From DATHWB01 sp040902855 (GTDB lineage: Bacteria; Actinomycetota; Acidimicrobiia; Spongiisociales; ZC4RG35), in assembly GCA_040902855.1 (NCBI GenBank), contig JBBDWN010000130.1:1-16672 (forward strand): a DNA stretch of 16,672 nt, in the 5' to 3' direction. This document shows, in pieces, positions 7,040 through 14,654 of the stretch. The notes below the pieces were generated by a model. That model saw only the letters and a list, made by a program, of their open reading frames with translations. It ran no database searches and was not told where the DNA came from. The translations under genes and the position numbers were made by a program. Positions within the stretch are counted from its first letter, which is position 1. The number at the start of each line of letters is the position of its first letter.

Positions 7040-8107
7040 ATGCGAGTGATCCTCACGGACCTGATGGGCGAGACGTTCGAGCGCGGTGTCGATGGCGGTC
7101 TGTGGGCCGAGCCGACGGAAGGTGACGTGCTCGACCTGTCCGACAGGGTGGCCCTCCCCGGTCTCGCCGACGGTCATGCTCACCTCGCCCACGAGGACAT
7201 CGCAACCCTCGTCCCCGGCGATCCGGCAGCGATCGCCAGGCGGGCGTTCGCTGCCATCCAGGCGGGTGTCCATCTGGTGTTCGAGAAGGGCTCGTGTGAC
7301 ACGGCGGTGCTGTCCCTGACCGATCGACCGCCGACCGGACGACCCCATTTGGAGGCAGCCGGCCGAATGATCGCCGGACCCACCGGGTACTTCCCGGGCT
7401 TTGCGACCGAGACGGACGAGGCGGGGCTCTCCGACGTGGTTCGCGAGGCCGCCCGCGAATCGGCCGGATGGGTCAAGATCGTCGCCGACTGGCCGCAGAA
7501 GGGCATCGGACCGGTCGCCAACTTCGGCGAAGGGGCCCTGGCGCGTGCAGTGAGCGTCGCCCACGCCGGCGGCGCGCGCGTCGCAGTCCACACGATGGCC
7601 CCTGAGGTGGCATCGATGGCGGTGCGCGCCGGAGTGGACTCCATCGAGCACGGCCTGTACCTCACCGACGAGGACGTGCGCGCCCTCGGCGCCCGCTCCG
7701 GAATGTGGGTTCCGACCGTCCTCCGGATGGAGGCCGTGATCGAGCAGTTCGGCATGGAGCGGACGGCGGGTCGGATCGTGGCCGAGGGCCTCGACCGTGT
7801 GCGCGCCCTGCTCCCCGAAGCCCAGGGTCATGGCGTCACCGTCCTGGCGGGAACCGACCTGATCATTCCGACTTCCCGGGTCGCCGAGGAGGCCATTCGC
7901 CTCGTCGACTACGGGATGACTGCCGAGCAGGCCGTCGGCGCCGTCTCGACCGATGCGTGGAACGCCGCCGGGCTGCCGACCGGTTTCGCGGTCGGCTCGT
8001 CCGCCGATCTTGTGGCGTTCGACCTCCATCCCTATGAAGACGTCTCGGTGCTCCGCCATCCGGCGGCGGTACTGCGTGCGGGACGGCTGCTGGTCGAGCC
8101 CCGATGA
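7040..8107 (+). CDS. metal-dependent amidohydrolase (imidazolonepropionase/prolidase-like)
   Basis: This 355-residue protein has the amidohydrolase superfamily metal-site pattern in order: GHAHL (H46, H48), WVKIV (K146, possibly carboxylated), VAVHT (H184), IEHGL (H204) and AGTDL (D273). The C-terminal beta piece is GFAVGSSADLVAFD to LRAGRLLV. Such enzymes hydrolyse cyclic amides, dipeptides or related C-N bonds in the cytoplasm; the exact substrate cannot be read. The start is ATG 7040. The stop overlaps the next gene's start (ATGA, 8104-8107), so the two are translationally coupled and likely share a pathway, for instance freeing an amino acid that the aminotransferase then uses. The N-terminal small domain is short (about 40 aa) but complete enough to look functional. 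Confidence 0.88.
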   Translation: MRVILTDLMGETFERGVDGGLWAEPTEGDVLDLSDRVALPGLADGHAHLAHEDIATLVPGDPAAIARRAFAAIQAGVHLVFEKGSCDTAVLSLTDRPPTGRPHLEAAGRMIAGPTGYFPGFATETDEAGLSDVVREAARESAGWVKIVADWPQKGIGPVANFGEGALARAVSVAHAGGARVAVHTMAPEVASMAVRAGVDSIEHGLYLTDEDVRALGARSGMWVPTVLRMEAVIEQFGMERTAGRIVAEGLDRVRALLPEAQGHGVTVLAGTDLIIPTSRVAEEAIRLVDYGMTAEQAVGAVSTDAWNAAGLPTGFAVGSSADLVAFDLHPYEDVSVLRHPAAVLRAGRLLVEPR

Positions 8108-9237
8108 AGGAGTCGCGCCGGGCCGGCATACCGCCGTTCTACGTGATGGAGGTGTTCAAGCGCGCCCACGCCCGAGACCGAGTTTCGGGCGATGTCTTGC
8201 ATCTCGAGGTCGGTCAGCCGTCGACTCCGGCCCCGACGACGGTTCGCCACGCGGCAGCGCACCTTGTCGAGACCGAACGCCTCGGCTACACCGACGCCTT
8301 CGGTATCGGCGCTTTGCGTGAGCGGATCGTCGGCTACTACGCCGCGAGACACGATGTTGTCGTCGACGCAGAGCGGATAGCCGTCACGGTGGGGGCATCG
8401 GGCGGAATGGTGCTCGCACTTCTGGGAGCGTTCGATGCCGGCGCTCGGGTTGCGATCACAGAGCCGGGATACGCCGCATATCGAAATATCGTCGCCGCAC
8501 TCGGCCTGCACCTGGTCGGAGTACGGGTCGGACCGGACACCCGTTACGTGCCGACGCCTGCCCTCCTGGACGCCGCCGGGCCGATCGACGGCCTGATTCT
8601 CGCTTCGCCGTCGAACCCGACGGGCACGCAACTGACCGATACCGAACTAGGGACATTGGTGCAGTGGTGTCGAAGCAACGGCGTCACGCTGCTGATGGAC
8701 GAGATCTACCACGGGATCTCCTACACAGGTCAGGCGCCGTCGGTCGTGTCCCACACGGATGAGGCGATCGTTCTGCAGTCTTTCTCGAAGTACTTCTCGA
8801 TGACCGGTTGGCGCATCGGATGGCTCGTGCTGCCTGAGGTTCTGGTCAGCGGGGTCGAACGCCTCGCTCAGAATCTCTTCATCTGTCCACCTGCTCTGGC
8901 CCAGCACGCGGCGGTGGCGGCATTCGATGCGACCGAAGAACTCGACGCCAACGTCGCCCGGTACGCAGAGTCCCGGCGGCTGCTCGTCGACGCTCTCGAT
9001 GGATGGCGTCTTCCGTACGCACCGCCGGACGGTGCGTTCTATTTCTGGGTCGACGTGTCGAGGCTGGGCGACAGTCGAACGATTGCAGACCTCTGGCTGG
9101 ACGAGGCGGCGGTGGCGGTGACGCCTGGCATCGACTTCGACCCGGGCGAGGGTCACCGTTTCGTCCGACTCTCGTACTCCGAGTCGCCGGAGGACATTGC
9201 GTCCGCGGTTGATCGGTTGGATCCGCTCATCGGCTGA
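8104..9237 (+). CDS. class I/II pyridoxal-phosphate aminotransferase
   Basis: This 377-residue cytoplasmic fold-type I transaminase shows EVGQPS (35-40), GYTDAFG (61-67), SPSNPTGTQ with N171, MDEIYHGI with D199 and Y202 that contact PLP, SFSKYFSMTGWRIGW with the PLP Schiff-base K229 and phosphate-binding R237, and FVRLSY with R355, the usual substrate carboxylate Arg. Length is standard for aspartate/alanine/aromatic-type enzymes. ATG 8104 overlaps the amidohydrolase stop by four bases, so it probably depends on upstream translation. A hairpin follows at 9261. Substrate specificity cannot be assigned from sequence alone; the closest style is the AspC/PatA-like group of actinobacterial enzymes. 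Confidence 0.93.
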   Translation: MKESRRAGIPPFYVMEVFKRAHARDRVSGDVLHLEVGQPSTPAPTTVRHAAAHLVETERLGYTDAFGIGALRERIVGYYAARHDVVVDAERIAVTVGASGGMVLALLGAFDAGARVAITEPGYAAYRNIVAALGLHLVGVRVGPDTRYVPTPALLDAAGPIDGLILASPSNPTGTQLTDTELGTLVQWCRSNGVTLLMDEIYHGISYTGQAPSVVSHTDEAIVLQSFSKYFSMTGWRIGWLVLPEVLVSGVERLAQNLFICPPALAQHAAVAAFDATEELDANVARYAESRRLLVDALDGWRLPYAPPDGAFYFWVDVSRLGDSRTIADLWLDEAAVAVTPGIDFDPGEGHRFVRLSYSESPEDIASAVDRLDPLIG

Positions 9238-9260
9238 GATTGCGAGACCCATCCGTCGCC

Positions 9261-9295
9261 GCTCCGCCCGAGAGCGAAGCCGTTTCGGGCGGAGC
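9261..9295 (+). terminator. hairpin after the aminotransferase gene
   Basis: GCTCCGCCCGA (9261-9271) and TCGGGCGGAGC (9285-9295) form an 11-bp GC-rich stem with a 13-base loop, 23 bases past the stop codon. A second small hairpin (CGCCTC 9303-9308, GAGGCG 9313-9318) follows. There is no U-tract, as is common for high-GC actinobacterial terminators. It separates the pair from the next gene's promoter. Confidence 0.65.
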
Positions 9296-9339
9296 AGGGG
9301 AACGCCTCGGCGGAGGCGCCCTGCCTGTCCGTGACCCTG

Positions 9340-9345
9340 TAGCTT
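9340..9345 (+). promoter_or_regulatory. -10-like box of a leaderless promoter (thioesterase)
   Basis: TAGCTT ends 6 bases before the ATG at 9352, with no Shine-Dalgarno sequence. The promoter looks intact even though the gene behind it is frameshifted. Confidence 0.55.
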
Positions 9346-9351
9346 CCGGGA

Positions 9352-9751
9352 ATGTCCGAGAACATCGACTTTCACTCCTGGTTGGGACTGGTCCTCGACC
9401 ACGTCGGCGGCGACCGCGTCACCGCTCACCTCGAACTGGCCGCCCATCACATGCAGCCGTACGGGATCCTCCACGGAGGGGTCTATTGCTCCATCGTCGA
9501 AACTCTGGCGAGTGTCGGGGCGGCGACCTGGGCGACCGAACAGGGCATGGTCGGCGTGGTGGGTGTCCACAACGCAACCGACTTCCTCGGTCCGCGAAGG
9601 CACAATTGCGGGGGAGGGAACGCCGATCCACCAGGGTCGCACACAACAGTTGTGGCAGGTGCAGATCACGGTCGCCGAACGCGTCCTCGCCCGGGGTCAG
9701 GTGCGGTTGCAGAACCTGGCTGACGCCTCCCCCATCGGCGGGGTTTCGTGA
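9352..9751 (+). pseudogene. PaaI-type hotdog thioesterase, frameshifted
   Basis: Two frames must be joined to read one hotdog thioesterase (acyl-CoA or phenylacetyl-CoA type). The first frame (from 9352) gives the N-terminal half with the PaaI motif GILHGGVYCSIVE (H41, G42, G43, presumed catalytic E50) up to NATDFLGP at about 9594. The second frame (from about 9590) gives VREGTIAGEGTPIHQGRTQQ and RGQVRLQNL to the stop at 9749-9751. Read uncorrected, the first frame ends at 9723 after about 42 unrelated residues. Insertion of five bases (GGTCC) next to the existing GGTCC at 9589-9593 restores a 134-residue protein of normal family length. This may be a recent mutation or an assembly error. The gene ends 3 bases from the convergent DoxX-like gene; a GC-rich CCCC/GGGG hairpin (9730-9743) lies in its last codons. 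Confidence 0.85.
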
Positions 9752-9754
9752 GGC

Positions 9755-10252
9755 TCAGGATCGATCTTCGGCCCTGCGGTCGGACTCGACCACGATTCGC
9801 CCGCCCCGCACTGTCGCACCGATGACGAATCCAGCCGAGATGAGTACACCGTTCTTGACGATGTACTGACCTTCGAGCGTCAGACCGAACGGAAACGACG
9901 TCCAGATCAGGTCGGGGAAGAGAATCATCGGCGTGAACGTTCCCGCCATCTGACCGAAGAGGAGCAGGAGGGTCAGACGCAAGAACCGACCCGTGAGAAG
10001 GCCTGCTCCGATGGTCATCTCCAGGAGCGAGAGGCCCAGACGGGCGACGTCTTCGGAGAGAAGTCCGAATGTCAAAGCGACCGTCGTCTCCGTTGCGAGC
10101 TGATCGGCCGGGCTGAGCCCTGGCACGAGTTTCAAGGCGCCGAACCACAAGAAGACCAGGCCGATACTCCACCGCAGCAGCAGCACCCCATGGGCCGCCA
10201 TCCATTCGGAGATCGTCTTGTCGAGTTGGTCGAACACGCTTCGGACGTTCAC
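9755..10252 (-). CDS. DoxX-like membrane protein
   Basis: This 165-residue protein has a hydrophobic pattern consistent with four membrane helices (about 22-44, 72-92, 94-112 and 130-147). The first helix reads LLRWSIGLVFLWFGALKLVPG, cut here at its key part RWSIGLVFLWFG, and the last begins EGQYIVKNGVLISAGF; both are typical of the DoxX/DoxD-like superfamily, small inner-membrane proteins often linked to quinone redox or oxidative stress. The exact reaction is unknown. The start is GTG 10252, chosen because TAGGCT ends 6 bases upstream. A 27-base gap separates it from the PQ-loop gene upstream on the same strand. An alternative is another short DoxX relative of unknown function (DUF417-like). 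Confidence 0.8.
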   Translation of the reverse strand: MNVRSVFDQLDKTISEWMAAHGVLLLRWSIGLVFLWFGALKLVPGLSPADQLATETTVALTFGLLSEDVARLGLSLLEMTIGAGLLTGRFLRLTLLLLFGQMAGTFTPMILFPDLIWTSFPFGLTLEGQYIVKNGVLISAGFVIGATVRGGRIVVESDRRAEDRS

Positions 10253-10258
10253 CTTGTC

Positions 10259-10264
10259 AGCCTA
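10259..10264 (-). promoter_or_regulatory. -10-like box of a leaderless promoter (DoxX-like gene)
   Basis: On the minus strand TAGGCT ends 6 bases before the GTG at 10252. It gives this gene its own promoter despite the head-to-tail arrangement with the PQ-loop gene. Confidence 0.55.
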
Positions 10265-10279
10265 AGGCCGCCTTCGCCG

Positions 10280-10879
10280 CTACGGCCCGGCGACGCGTCG
10301 ACCGAATCCGACCGTCGCCCACACCCGCGCCAGGATGAGCACCGAGGCGACGAAGCCGACGAATCCGAAAATGACGACTGGCGTGTCATCCAACAGTGCG
10401 CCGTACACGAGCCACAGCGCGGCTTCGATTCCGATGAGAGCCCACGTGCCTGCCGAGACCCCGTAGGGTTTCGGTGTTCTGTATGCCGCCCAGACCGCCG
10501 GTGCGAGTTGTGGGATGTACGCCCAACCCAGCACCAGTCCAAGCACGGTCCACGACCCGAAGCCGAAGGCTGCCCCGAGAAGGGCGGCCGATATGAGACC
10601 ACGGACGAGCGGCGGTTGGAGCGAGACGTTCGCTTTCTTCAGGGTGCGCAGCACGACGAAGTAGAAGAAGACCATCACCGTGGTGGCCGGAGTCGCCGCC
10701 CACAACTCTTGGGAGACGAGGTAGGCGGTCCACCCCGCATTGGACACGAGACCGATCGCAGGCCACGTCCCCGATACGCCCGTGGCATCTGAGGTTCGGA
10801 TCAGCTTGCGAATCTGGGGTATGAGCGACCACCACGCCATCACGGTGGCGGCGATGACCGCCACGTCGGCGAAGGTCAT
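10280..10879 (-). CDS. PQ-loop repeat membrane protein (SWEET/SemiSWEET-like)
   Basis: This 199-residue protein carries two PQ-loop units: SLIPQIRKLIRTSDATGVSG (18-37, PQ at 22-23 region) and AYIPQLAPAVWAAYRTPKPY (120-139), each followed by a G-S/T-W-type helix (SGTWPAIGL, AGTWALIGI). About six to seven membrane helices are predicted. PQ-loop proteins move sugars, amino acids or related solutes by facilitated diffusion; most bacterial SemiSWEETs have one unit, so the two-unit form is less common. Substrate is unknown. ATG 10879 is selected by TACCCT six bases upstream; an in-frame extension to 11059 would run through the end of the DauA-like gene and is rejected. The DauA-like gene ends 22 bases upstream. 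Confidence 0.82.
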   Translation of the reverse strand: MTFADVAVIAATVMAWWSLIPQIRKLIRTSDATGVSGTWPAIGLVSNAGWTAYLVSQELWAATPATTVMVFFYFVVLRTLKKANVSLQPPLVRGLISAALLGAAFGFGSWTVLGLVLGWAYIPQLAPAVWAAYRTPKPYGVSAGTWALIGIEAALWLVYGALLDDTPVVIFGFVGFVASVLILARVWATVGFGRRVAGP

Positions 10880-10885
10880 GGGCGG

Positions 10886-10891
10886 AGGGTA
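10886..10891 (-). promoter_or_regulatory. -10-like box of a leaderless promoter (PQ-loop gene)
   Basis: On the minus strand TACCCT ends 6 bases before the ATG at 10879. It sits in the 22-base gap after the DauA-like gene, so the PQ-loop gene can be transcribed separately. Confidence 0.55.
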
Positions 10892-10901
10892 TCGATCGGC
10901 G

Positions 10902-11999
10902 TCACGGTCGGAAGCGGTCGGGAGAGAACGGTGCGGGATCGAGTCCCGAGCGGGGGGTGGTGCCGGCCACGAGGTCAGCGGCGAGCGCCGCAGCCGCCGG
11001 TGATGTCTGAATCCCGGTCCCACCTTGGCCGGCGAGCCAGAAGAAGCCGTCCACCTCATCGTCGAATCCGATCACCATGCCGCCATTCGGGACGAAGCTG
11101 CGCAGTCCCGCCCAACTCGATCGAACCGACCTGATCCCGAGCGTCGTGATCTCGTTGATCCTCTCGATCGCCAGGGCGATGTCGACTTCTTCGGGGCGGG
11201 CGTCGCAGGGCTCGGTCGGCGTTTCGTCAGCGGGCGAACACAGCAACTGGGATCCGTCTGGCTTGAAATAGAAGGTGTGGGCGGCGTCGACCGTCATCGG
11301 CCATCGATCCGAGCCGTTCGGCGCCGACACCATGAAGACGGTGCGTCTCTTGGGAAGGAGGCCGATAGGGCGGGCGCCGGCCAGGTCGGCGATCACGTCA
11401 CACCACGCGCCTGCGGCGTTGACCACGACCTCGGCGGAATAGGTTTCCCCGGTGGTTGCCGTGATCGACCATTCGGTCGCGCGTCGCATCCAGCCGACGC
11501 GGGCACCGGTGACGATCGCGCCTCCGTGCGCTCGAAAGGTTCGAACGAACGACTGGTGGACCGCGGCCACATCGATGTCGGCGGCGTCCGACTCGTAGGA
11601 GGCGAGAGCGATCTGCTCTTCGCGCAGCACGGGAACGATTCCGCGCGCTTCGGGCGGACTCAGCTCTTCGAGGTGGGTTCCGTGTTCGCGTCCCTCCGCC
11701 ATTTGCCGTCGGAGCAGGTCGACCTGGTCGGGCGGTGCGACGACCAGCGCTCCGCGCTCCGTGAGCACCGGTGAGTCCACGGACGGAGGATTCTCGAAGT
11801 ACCGGCGGCTCGCCCGGCTCAATGCCCTGACGGTCGGATGTCCGTAGTTTTCGAGGTAGAGAGCCGCAGATCGGCCCGTGGTGTGATAGGCCAGTTGCGG
11901 CTCGGCTTCGAGAAGGGTGACCGCGGCACCCGACATCGCCATTTCGGCCGCGGCGGAGATCCCTGCGATTCCCCCTCCGATGACGACGATGTCGGCCAT
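10902..11999 (-). CDS. DauA-like FAD-dependent D-amino-acid (D-arginine) dehydrogenase
   Basis: This 365-residue flavoprotein of the DAO family should oxidise a D-amino acid (or a sarcosine/proline-like amine) to the imino acid, passing electrons to the respiratory chain or O2. The dinucleotide fold is VVIGGGIAGISAA (G8, G10, G13) with E31 for the ribose. By recalled comparison with Pseudomonas DauA, the order AYHTTGRSAALY (H39, Y48), E81, NAAGAWC, PKRRT, TFYFKPD (Y244), WAGLRSF (R300) and QGGTGIQTS (325-333) is kept, including the substrate-carboxylate Arg and active-site Tyr. No DauB or DauR neighbour is present, so D-arginine as the substrate is only a guess. ATG 11999 has an xANNNT box (GACACT) six bases upstream. 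The CoxL-type gene lies 238 bases upstream on the same strand. Confidence 0.88.
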   Translation of the reverse strand: MADIVVIGGGIAGISAAAEMAMSGAAVTLLEAEPQLAYHTTGRSAALYLENYGHPTVRALSRASRRYFENPPSVDSPVLTERGALVVAPPDQVDLLRRQMAEGREHGTHLEELSPPEARGIVPVLREEQIALASYESDAADIDVAAVHQSFVRTFRAHGGAIVTGARVGWMRRATEWSITATTGETYSAEVVVNAAGAWCDVIADLAGARPIGLLPKRRTVFMVSAPNGSDRWPMTVDAAHTFYFKPDGSQLLCSPADETPTEPCDARPEEVDIALAIERINEITTLGIRSVRSSWAGLRSFVPNGGMVIGFDDEVDGFFWLAGQGGTGIQTSPAAAALAADLVAGTTPRSGLDPAPFSPDRFRP

Positions 12000-12237
12000 C
12001 AGTGGAGTGTCGGGCCCCGGTTCCCGGCACGCAAACCGCTCCGTCTCTGAAGATCACCGGGGAGATCGTGTCCAGCATCCCATCGAGGAACTCCTCCGGA
12101 GTGTGGTCCTCGTAGAACCGGGGGGAAGGCGGTCGGACTCCCGGAGGACCGCAGACTCGATGTGTCTTTGCGGCGATCCAGCCCATCGGACCATGGGCTG
12201 CGGGAGCGGGAGGCCAGCTCTGTCGCCTGGGCGAATC
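12000..12237 (-). other. 238-base spacer with a coding-like open stretch
   Basis: No gene can be firmly called between the CoxL-type stop and the DauA-like start. On the minus strand, the frame beginning ATG 12186 reads with high third-position G/C, an acidic/hydrophobic composition and phrases such as RFYEDHTPEEFLDGMLDTI (about 12112-12056), then continues into the DauA-like gene in the wrong frame without an early stop. It is the same frame as the CoxL gene, after its TGA. It could be an unrecognised small gene, a remnant, or a chance open frame. A short palindrome (CCCAT/ATGGG, 12182-12197) lies at its start. Confidence 0.35.
12006..12011 (-). promoter_or_regulatory. -10-like box of a leaderless promoter (DauA-like gene)
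   Basis: On the minus strand GACACT (xANNNT) ends 6 bases before the ATG at 11999. It is weaker than the TANNNT boxes, because the first base is G. Confidence 0.4.
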
Positions 12238-14523
12238 TCACCCGTTGATGGCCTTCCAGATCTTCGACGGCGTGAGGGGCGTGTCGATGTGGTGGACTCC
12301 GAAGGGGGTGAGCGCATCGATGACGGCGTTGGCGACGGCGGGAGTCGACCCGATGGTCCCGGCTTCGCCGATGCCCTTGACGCCGAGCGGGTTCAGGTCG
12401 GTCGTCGTGGACGTCCGATCGATCTCGATCGACGGGAGGACCACACCGGTCGGGATCAGATATGAGGTCAGGTTGGCGGTGAGCGGCGTGCCCGAGTTGT
12501 CGTAGAGCATCTGCTCGTAGAGTGCCTGGCCGACGCCCTGTGCCACTCCTCCGTGGACCTGACCGTCGACGATCATCCGGCTGAACACCGTTCCGGGGTC
12601 GTCGCAGGCGATGTGGCGGAGGAGTTTCACATCGCCGGTCTCGGTGTCGACTTCGACGACCGAGACGTGAGTGCCGAACGGAACGGTGGCGTGCTCCTGC
12701 TCCCATGTGTCGTCGGCGTCGAGTCCCGGTTCCATGCCCTCAGGGAGGTTCTCCGGATCGGTTGCGAGTCGGGCAATCTCACCCAGAGTGCGACCCGAGT
12801 CGGGCATTCCTGTGACCCCGATGCGACCGTCGTCGAACTGGACGACGTCGTCGACGAGCGCCTCGGCTGCCATCGCAACGATCTGCCTGGCCTTGTCGAC
12901 GACCGAATCGCCCGCCCGCTTGATGGCGGAGCCTGCCATCTGCATCGACCGTGACCCCATCGTCCCACCACCCCGCTTGATCAGGTCGGTGTCGGCCTGC
13001 ACGAAGCGGATCCGGTCCATCGGCACTTTCAGGACCTGGGACGCCAGTTGGGTGAATGTCGTCTCATGGCCGTGTCCGTGGGAGGAGGCGCCGGAATAGA
13101 TGGTCACCGTGTCGTCGGGGTGGATCTCGACGCGCCCCCAGTCCTTGCGACCTCCGGGAGCGGTGATCTCGACGTAGCTGCCCAGTCCGATACCGAGTTG
13201 AAGACGGTCGCCTGACTCGCGCCGGCGCCGCTGTTCGGACCTCAAGTCGTCGTACCCGGCGGTGGTGAGTGCCAGGGTGAGGGCGTCGGCGTATCTGCCG
13301 CTGTCGTACCGCTCTCCCGAGGCCGTCACGTGGGGGAACGCCTCAGGCGGGATGAAGTTGCGTCGTCGGACTTCGGCCGGATCGATGTCGAGTTCTGCCG
13401 CCAGCATGTCCATCAACCGCTCCAGGGTGAACGTCGCCTCGGGCCGACCAGCCCCCCGGTACGCGTGAGTGGGGGTCGTGTTCGTGACCAGCGAGCGGGA
13501 CGTGAATTCGAGTTCGGGGATGTCATATGGGCCGGACGTCATACGCTTGGTGAAGAGCGGGATCTCCGCCCCGTAGAGCGGATAGGCACCGGCATCCTGG
13601 GTGACGACGTATTCGATCCGCCTGACCTTCCCTTCCCGGCTGGCGTACATGGTCACATCATGGGATTGGGCGCGGCCGTGGCTCATGACGGCGAGGTTCT
13701 CCCGGCGAGTCTCCTCCCACCGCACCGGGCGCTTCAGCTTCAGCGCGATTGCGGTCGTCAGGACCTGTTCGGGGTACGTTGCGATCTTCGCCCCGAACCC
13801 GCCGCCCATGTCGGGGATCTTGAGGTGGATGAGGTCGCGATCGAGACCAAGCGTGGACGCGATCGTGTTGCGGTGCCCGTGCGCCTGCTGTGAACCGGCC
13901 CAGACGTCGACGCCACCGTCGTCGCGGGGGACCGAGACCGCAGAGTTCGTCTCCAGCGGGATGGCGGCGAGACGCTGGTGTCGGATCGTGGCGGTGATGA
14001 CGACCTCGTCCGGTCCGGCGTCGTTCGTCGCCGACTCGAGGCGGTGCTCCTTTGCGATGTTGGAGCCGTGCGAGGGGTAGAGCAGCGGGGCGTCCGCCTC
14101 GTCTGCGAGCTTCGGGTCGACCAGGACTGGGAGTTCGTCGTAGTCGGGCCACACCTCGCCGGCAGCGTCGACTGCCTCGGCTGCCGACTCGGCGACGACG
14201 ATGGCAACGATGTCACCGACGAAGCGCACCCGGTCGGCGGGGATGAGCGGTCGCTGCATCGCCTCGGGGTGTCCGCCGTACTCGATCGGCATGATGAGAC
14301 CGGCGAAGTCTTCGGCGGTGTAGACGGCCACGACTCCTGGCATGGTCTTGGCGGCATCTGTGTCGATCGAGGTGACGACTGCGTGGGGGACGGTCGAGCG
14401 GACGACGGACATCCACACCTCGCCAGGGAAGTGCATGTCGGCCAGATACGTCCCCGTTCCGGTGACGAACCGGGGATCTTCCACTCGCTTGACCGACGCA
14501 CCGAGAATCGAACCACCTGCCAT
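12238..14523 (-). CDS. molybdenum hydroxylase large subunit, CoxL form II / xanthine dehydrogenase type
   Basis: This 761-residue protein is a catalytic Mo-pterin (MCD) subunit of the xanthine dehydrogenase/aldehyde oxidase/CO dehydrogenase superfamily. The N-terminal a/b hammerhead domain (SVKRVEDPRFVTGTGTYLADM region, about 10-115) is followed by Mo-pterin motifs GGGFGAK (240-246), AYRGAGR (354-360), a GGGTMGSRS-type loop (518-526) and the catalytic Glu E720 in GIGEAGTIG. AYRGAGR is the form II signature; form I CO dehydrogenases have AYxCSFR, so CO oxidation is not predicted. Substrates of form II enzymes are mostly unknown aromatic or purine-like compounds. The medium FAD and small 2Fe-2S subunits are absent from the window. 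ATG 14523 is chosen over 14580 because TAGCCT lies seven bases before it and the homologous domain starts there. Confidence 0.92.
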   Translation of the reverse strand: MAGGSILGASVKRVEDPRFVTGTGTYLADMHFPGEVWMSVVRSTVPHAVVTSIDTDAAKTMPGVVAVYTAEDFAGLIMPIEYGGHPEAMQRPLIPADRVRFVGDIVAIVVAESAAEAVDAAGEVWPDYDELPVLVDPKLADEADAPLLYPSHGSNIAKEHRLESATNDAGPDEVVITATIRHQRLAAIPLETNSAVSVPRDDGGVDVWAGSQQAHGHRNTIASTLGLDRDLIHLKIPDMGGGFGAKIATYPEQVLTTAIALKLKRPVRWEETRRENLAVMSHGRAQSHDVTMYASREGKVRRIEYVVTQDAGAYPLYGAEIPLFTKRMTSGPYDIPELEFTSRSLVTNTTPTHAYRGAGRPEATFTLERLMDMLAAELDIDPAEVRRRNFIPPEAFPHVTASGERYDSGRYADALTLALTTAGYDDLRSEQRRRRESGDRLQLGIGLGSYVEITAPGGRKDWGRVEIHPDDTVTIYSGASSHGHGHETTFTQLASQVLKVPMDRIRFVQADTDLIKRGGGTMGSRSMQMAGSAIKRAGDSVVDKARQIVAMAAEALVDDVVQFDDGRIGVTGMPDSGRTLGEIARLATDPENLPEGMEPGLDADDTWEQEHATVPFGTHVSVVEVDTETGDVKLLRHIACDDPGTVFSRMIVDGQVHGGVAQGVGQALYEQMLYDNSGTPLTANLTSYLIPTGVVLPSIEIDRTSTTTDLNPLGVKGIGEAGTIGSTPAVANAVIDALTPFGVHHIDTPLTPSKIWKAING

Positions 14524-14530
14524 CCACCGG

Positions 14531-14536
14531 AGGCTA
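14531..14536 (-). promoter_or_regulatory. -10-like box of a leaderless promoter (CoxL-type gene)
   Basis: On the minus strand TAGCCT ends 7 bases before the ATG at 14523. It lies inside the open frame that continues to 14580 and shows that the extension is promoter DNA, not protein. Confidence 0.6.
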
Positions 14537-14594
14537 AACGCTCCCACCCCCACCGCGTTCTTAGCGAATGACCGCTTCATGAATGACGCGTTTG

Positions 14595-14629
14595 GAGGGA
14601 CAAAAGTGCGCGACCCGGTTTTGTCCCTC
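14595..14629 (-). terminator. 11-bp stem hairpin within the palindromic element
   Basis: GAGGGACAAAA (14595-14605) and TTTTGTCCCTC (14619-14629) pair perfectly with a 13-base loop. On the minus strand it lies about 40 bases beyond the E1-beta stop and probably ends that operon; being symmetric, it could also act on plus-strand transcripts. Confidence 0.55.
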
Positions 14630-14630
14630 T

Positions 14631-14654
14631 CAGCGCTTCATTTGTGGAGCGCTG
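14631..14654 (-). terminator. short hairpin directly after E1-beta
   Basis: CAGCGCT (14631-14637) and AGCGCTG (14648-14654) form a stem that extends through one wobble and two more pairs to a four-base loop. It is the first hairpin met by transcription leaving the E1-beta gene. Confidence 0.5.

Noticed and set aside
6416..8059. 547-codon minus-strand open frame
   Set aside because: It lies opposite the amidohydrolase and runs out of frame through the S41 protease gene; its composition is that of an antisense shadow.
10880..11059. N-terminal extension of the PQ-loop protein to 11059
   Set aside because: It overlaps the end of the DauA-like gene, is Arg/Pro-rich without membrane character, and the TACCCT box marks 10879 as the start.
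12238..12240. TGA of the CoxL-type gene as a recoded or readthrough stop into the downstream open frame
   Set aside because: The protein already ends at its normal family C-terminus (TPSKIWKAING), and no recoding signal such as a selenocysteine element is visible.
14524..14580. 19-residue N-terminal extension of the CoxL-type protein
   Set aside because: The stretch contains the TAGCCT box and part of the palindromic element, and homologous sequence begins at the ATG at 14523.
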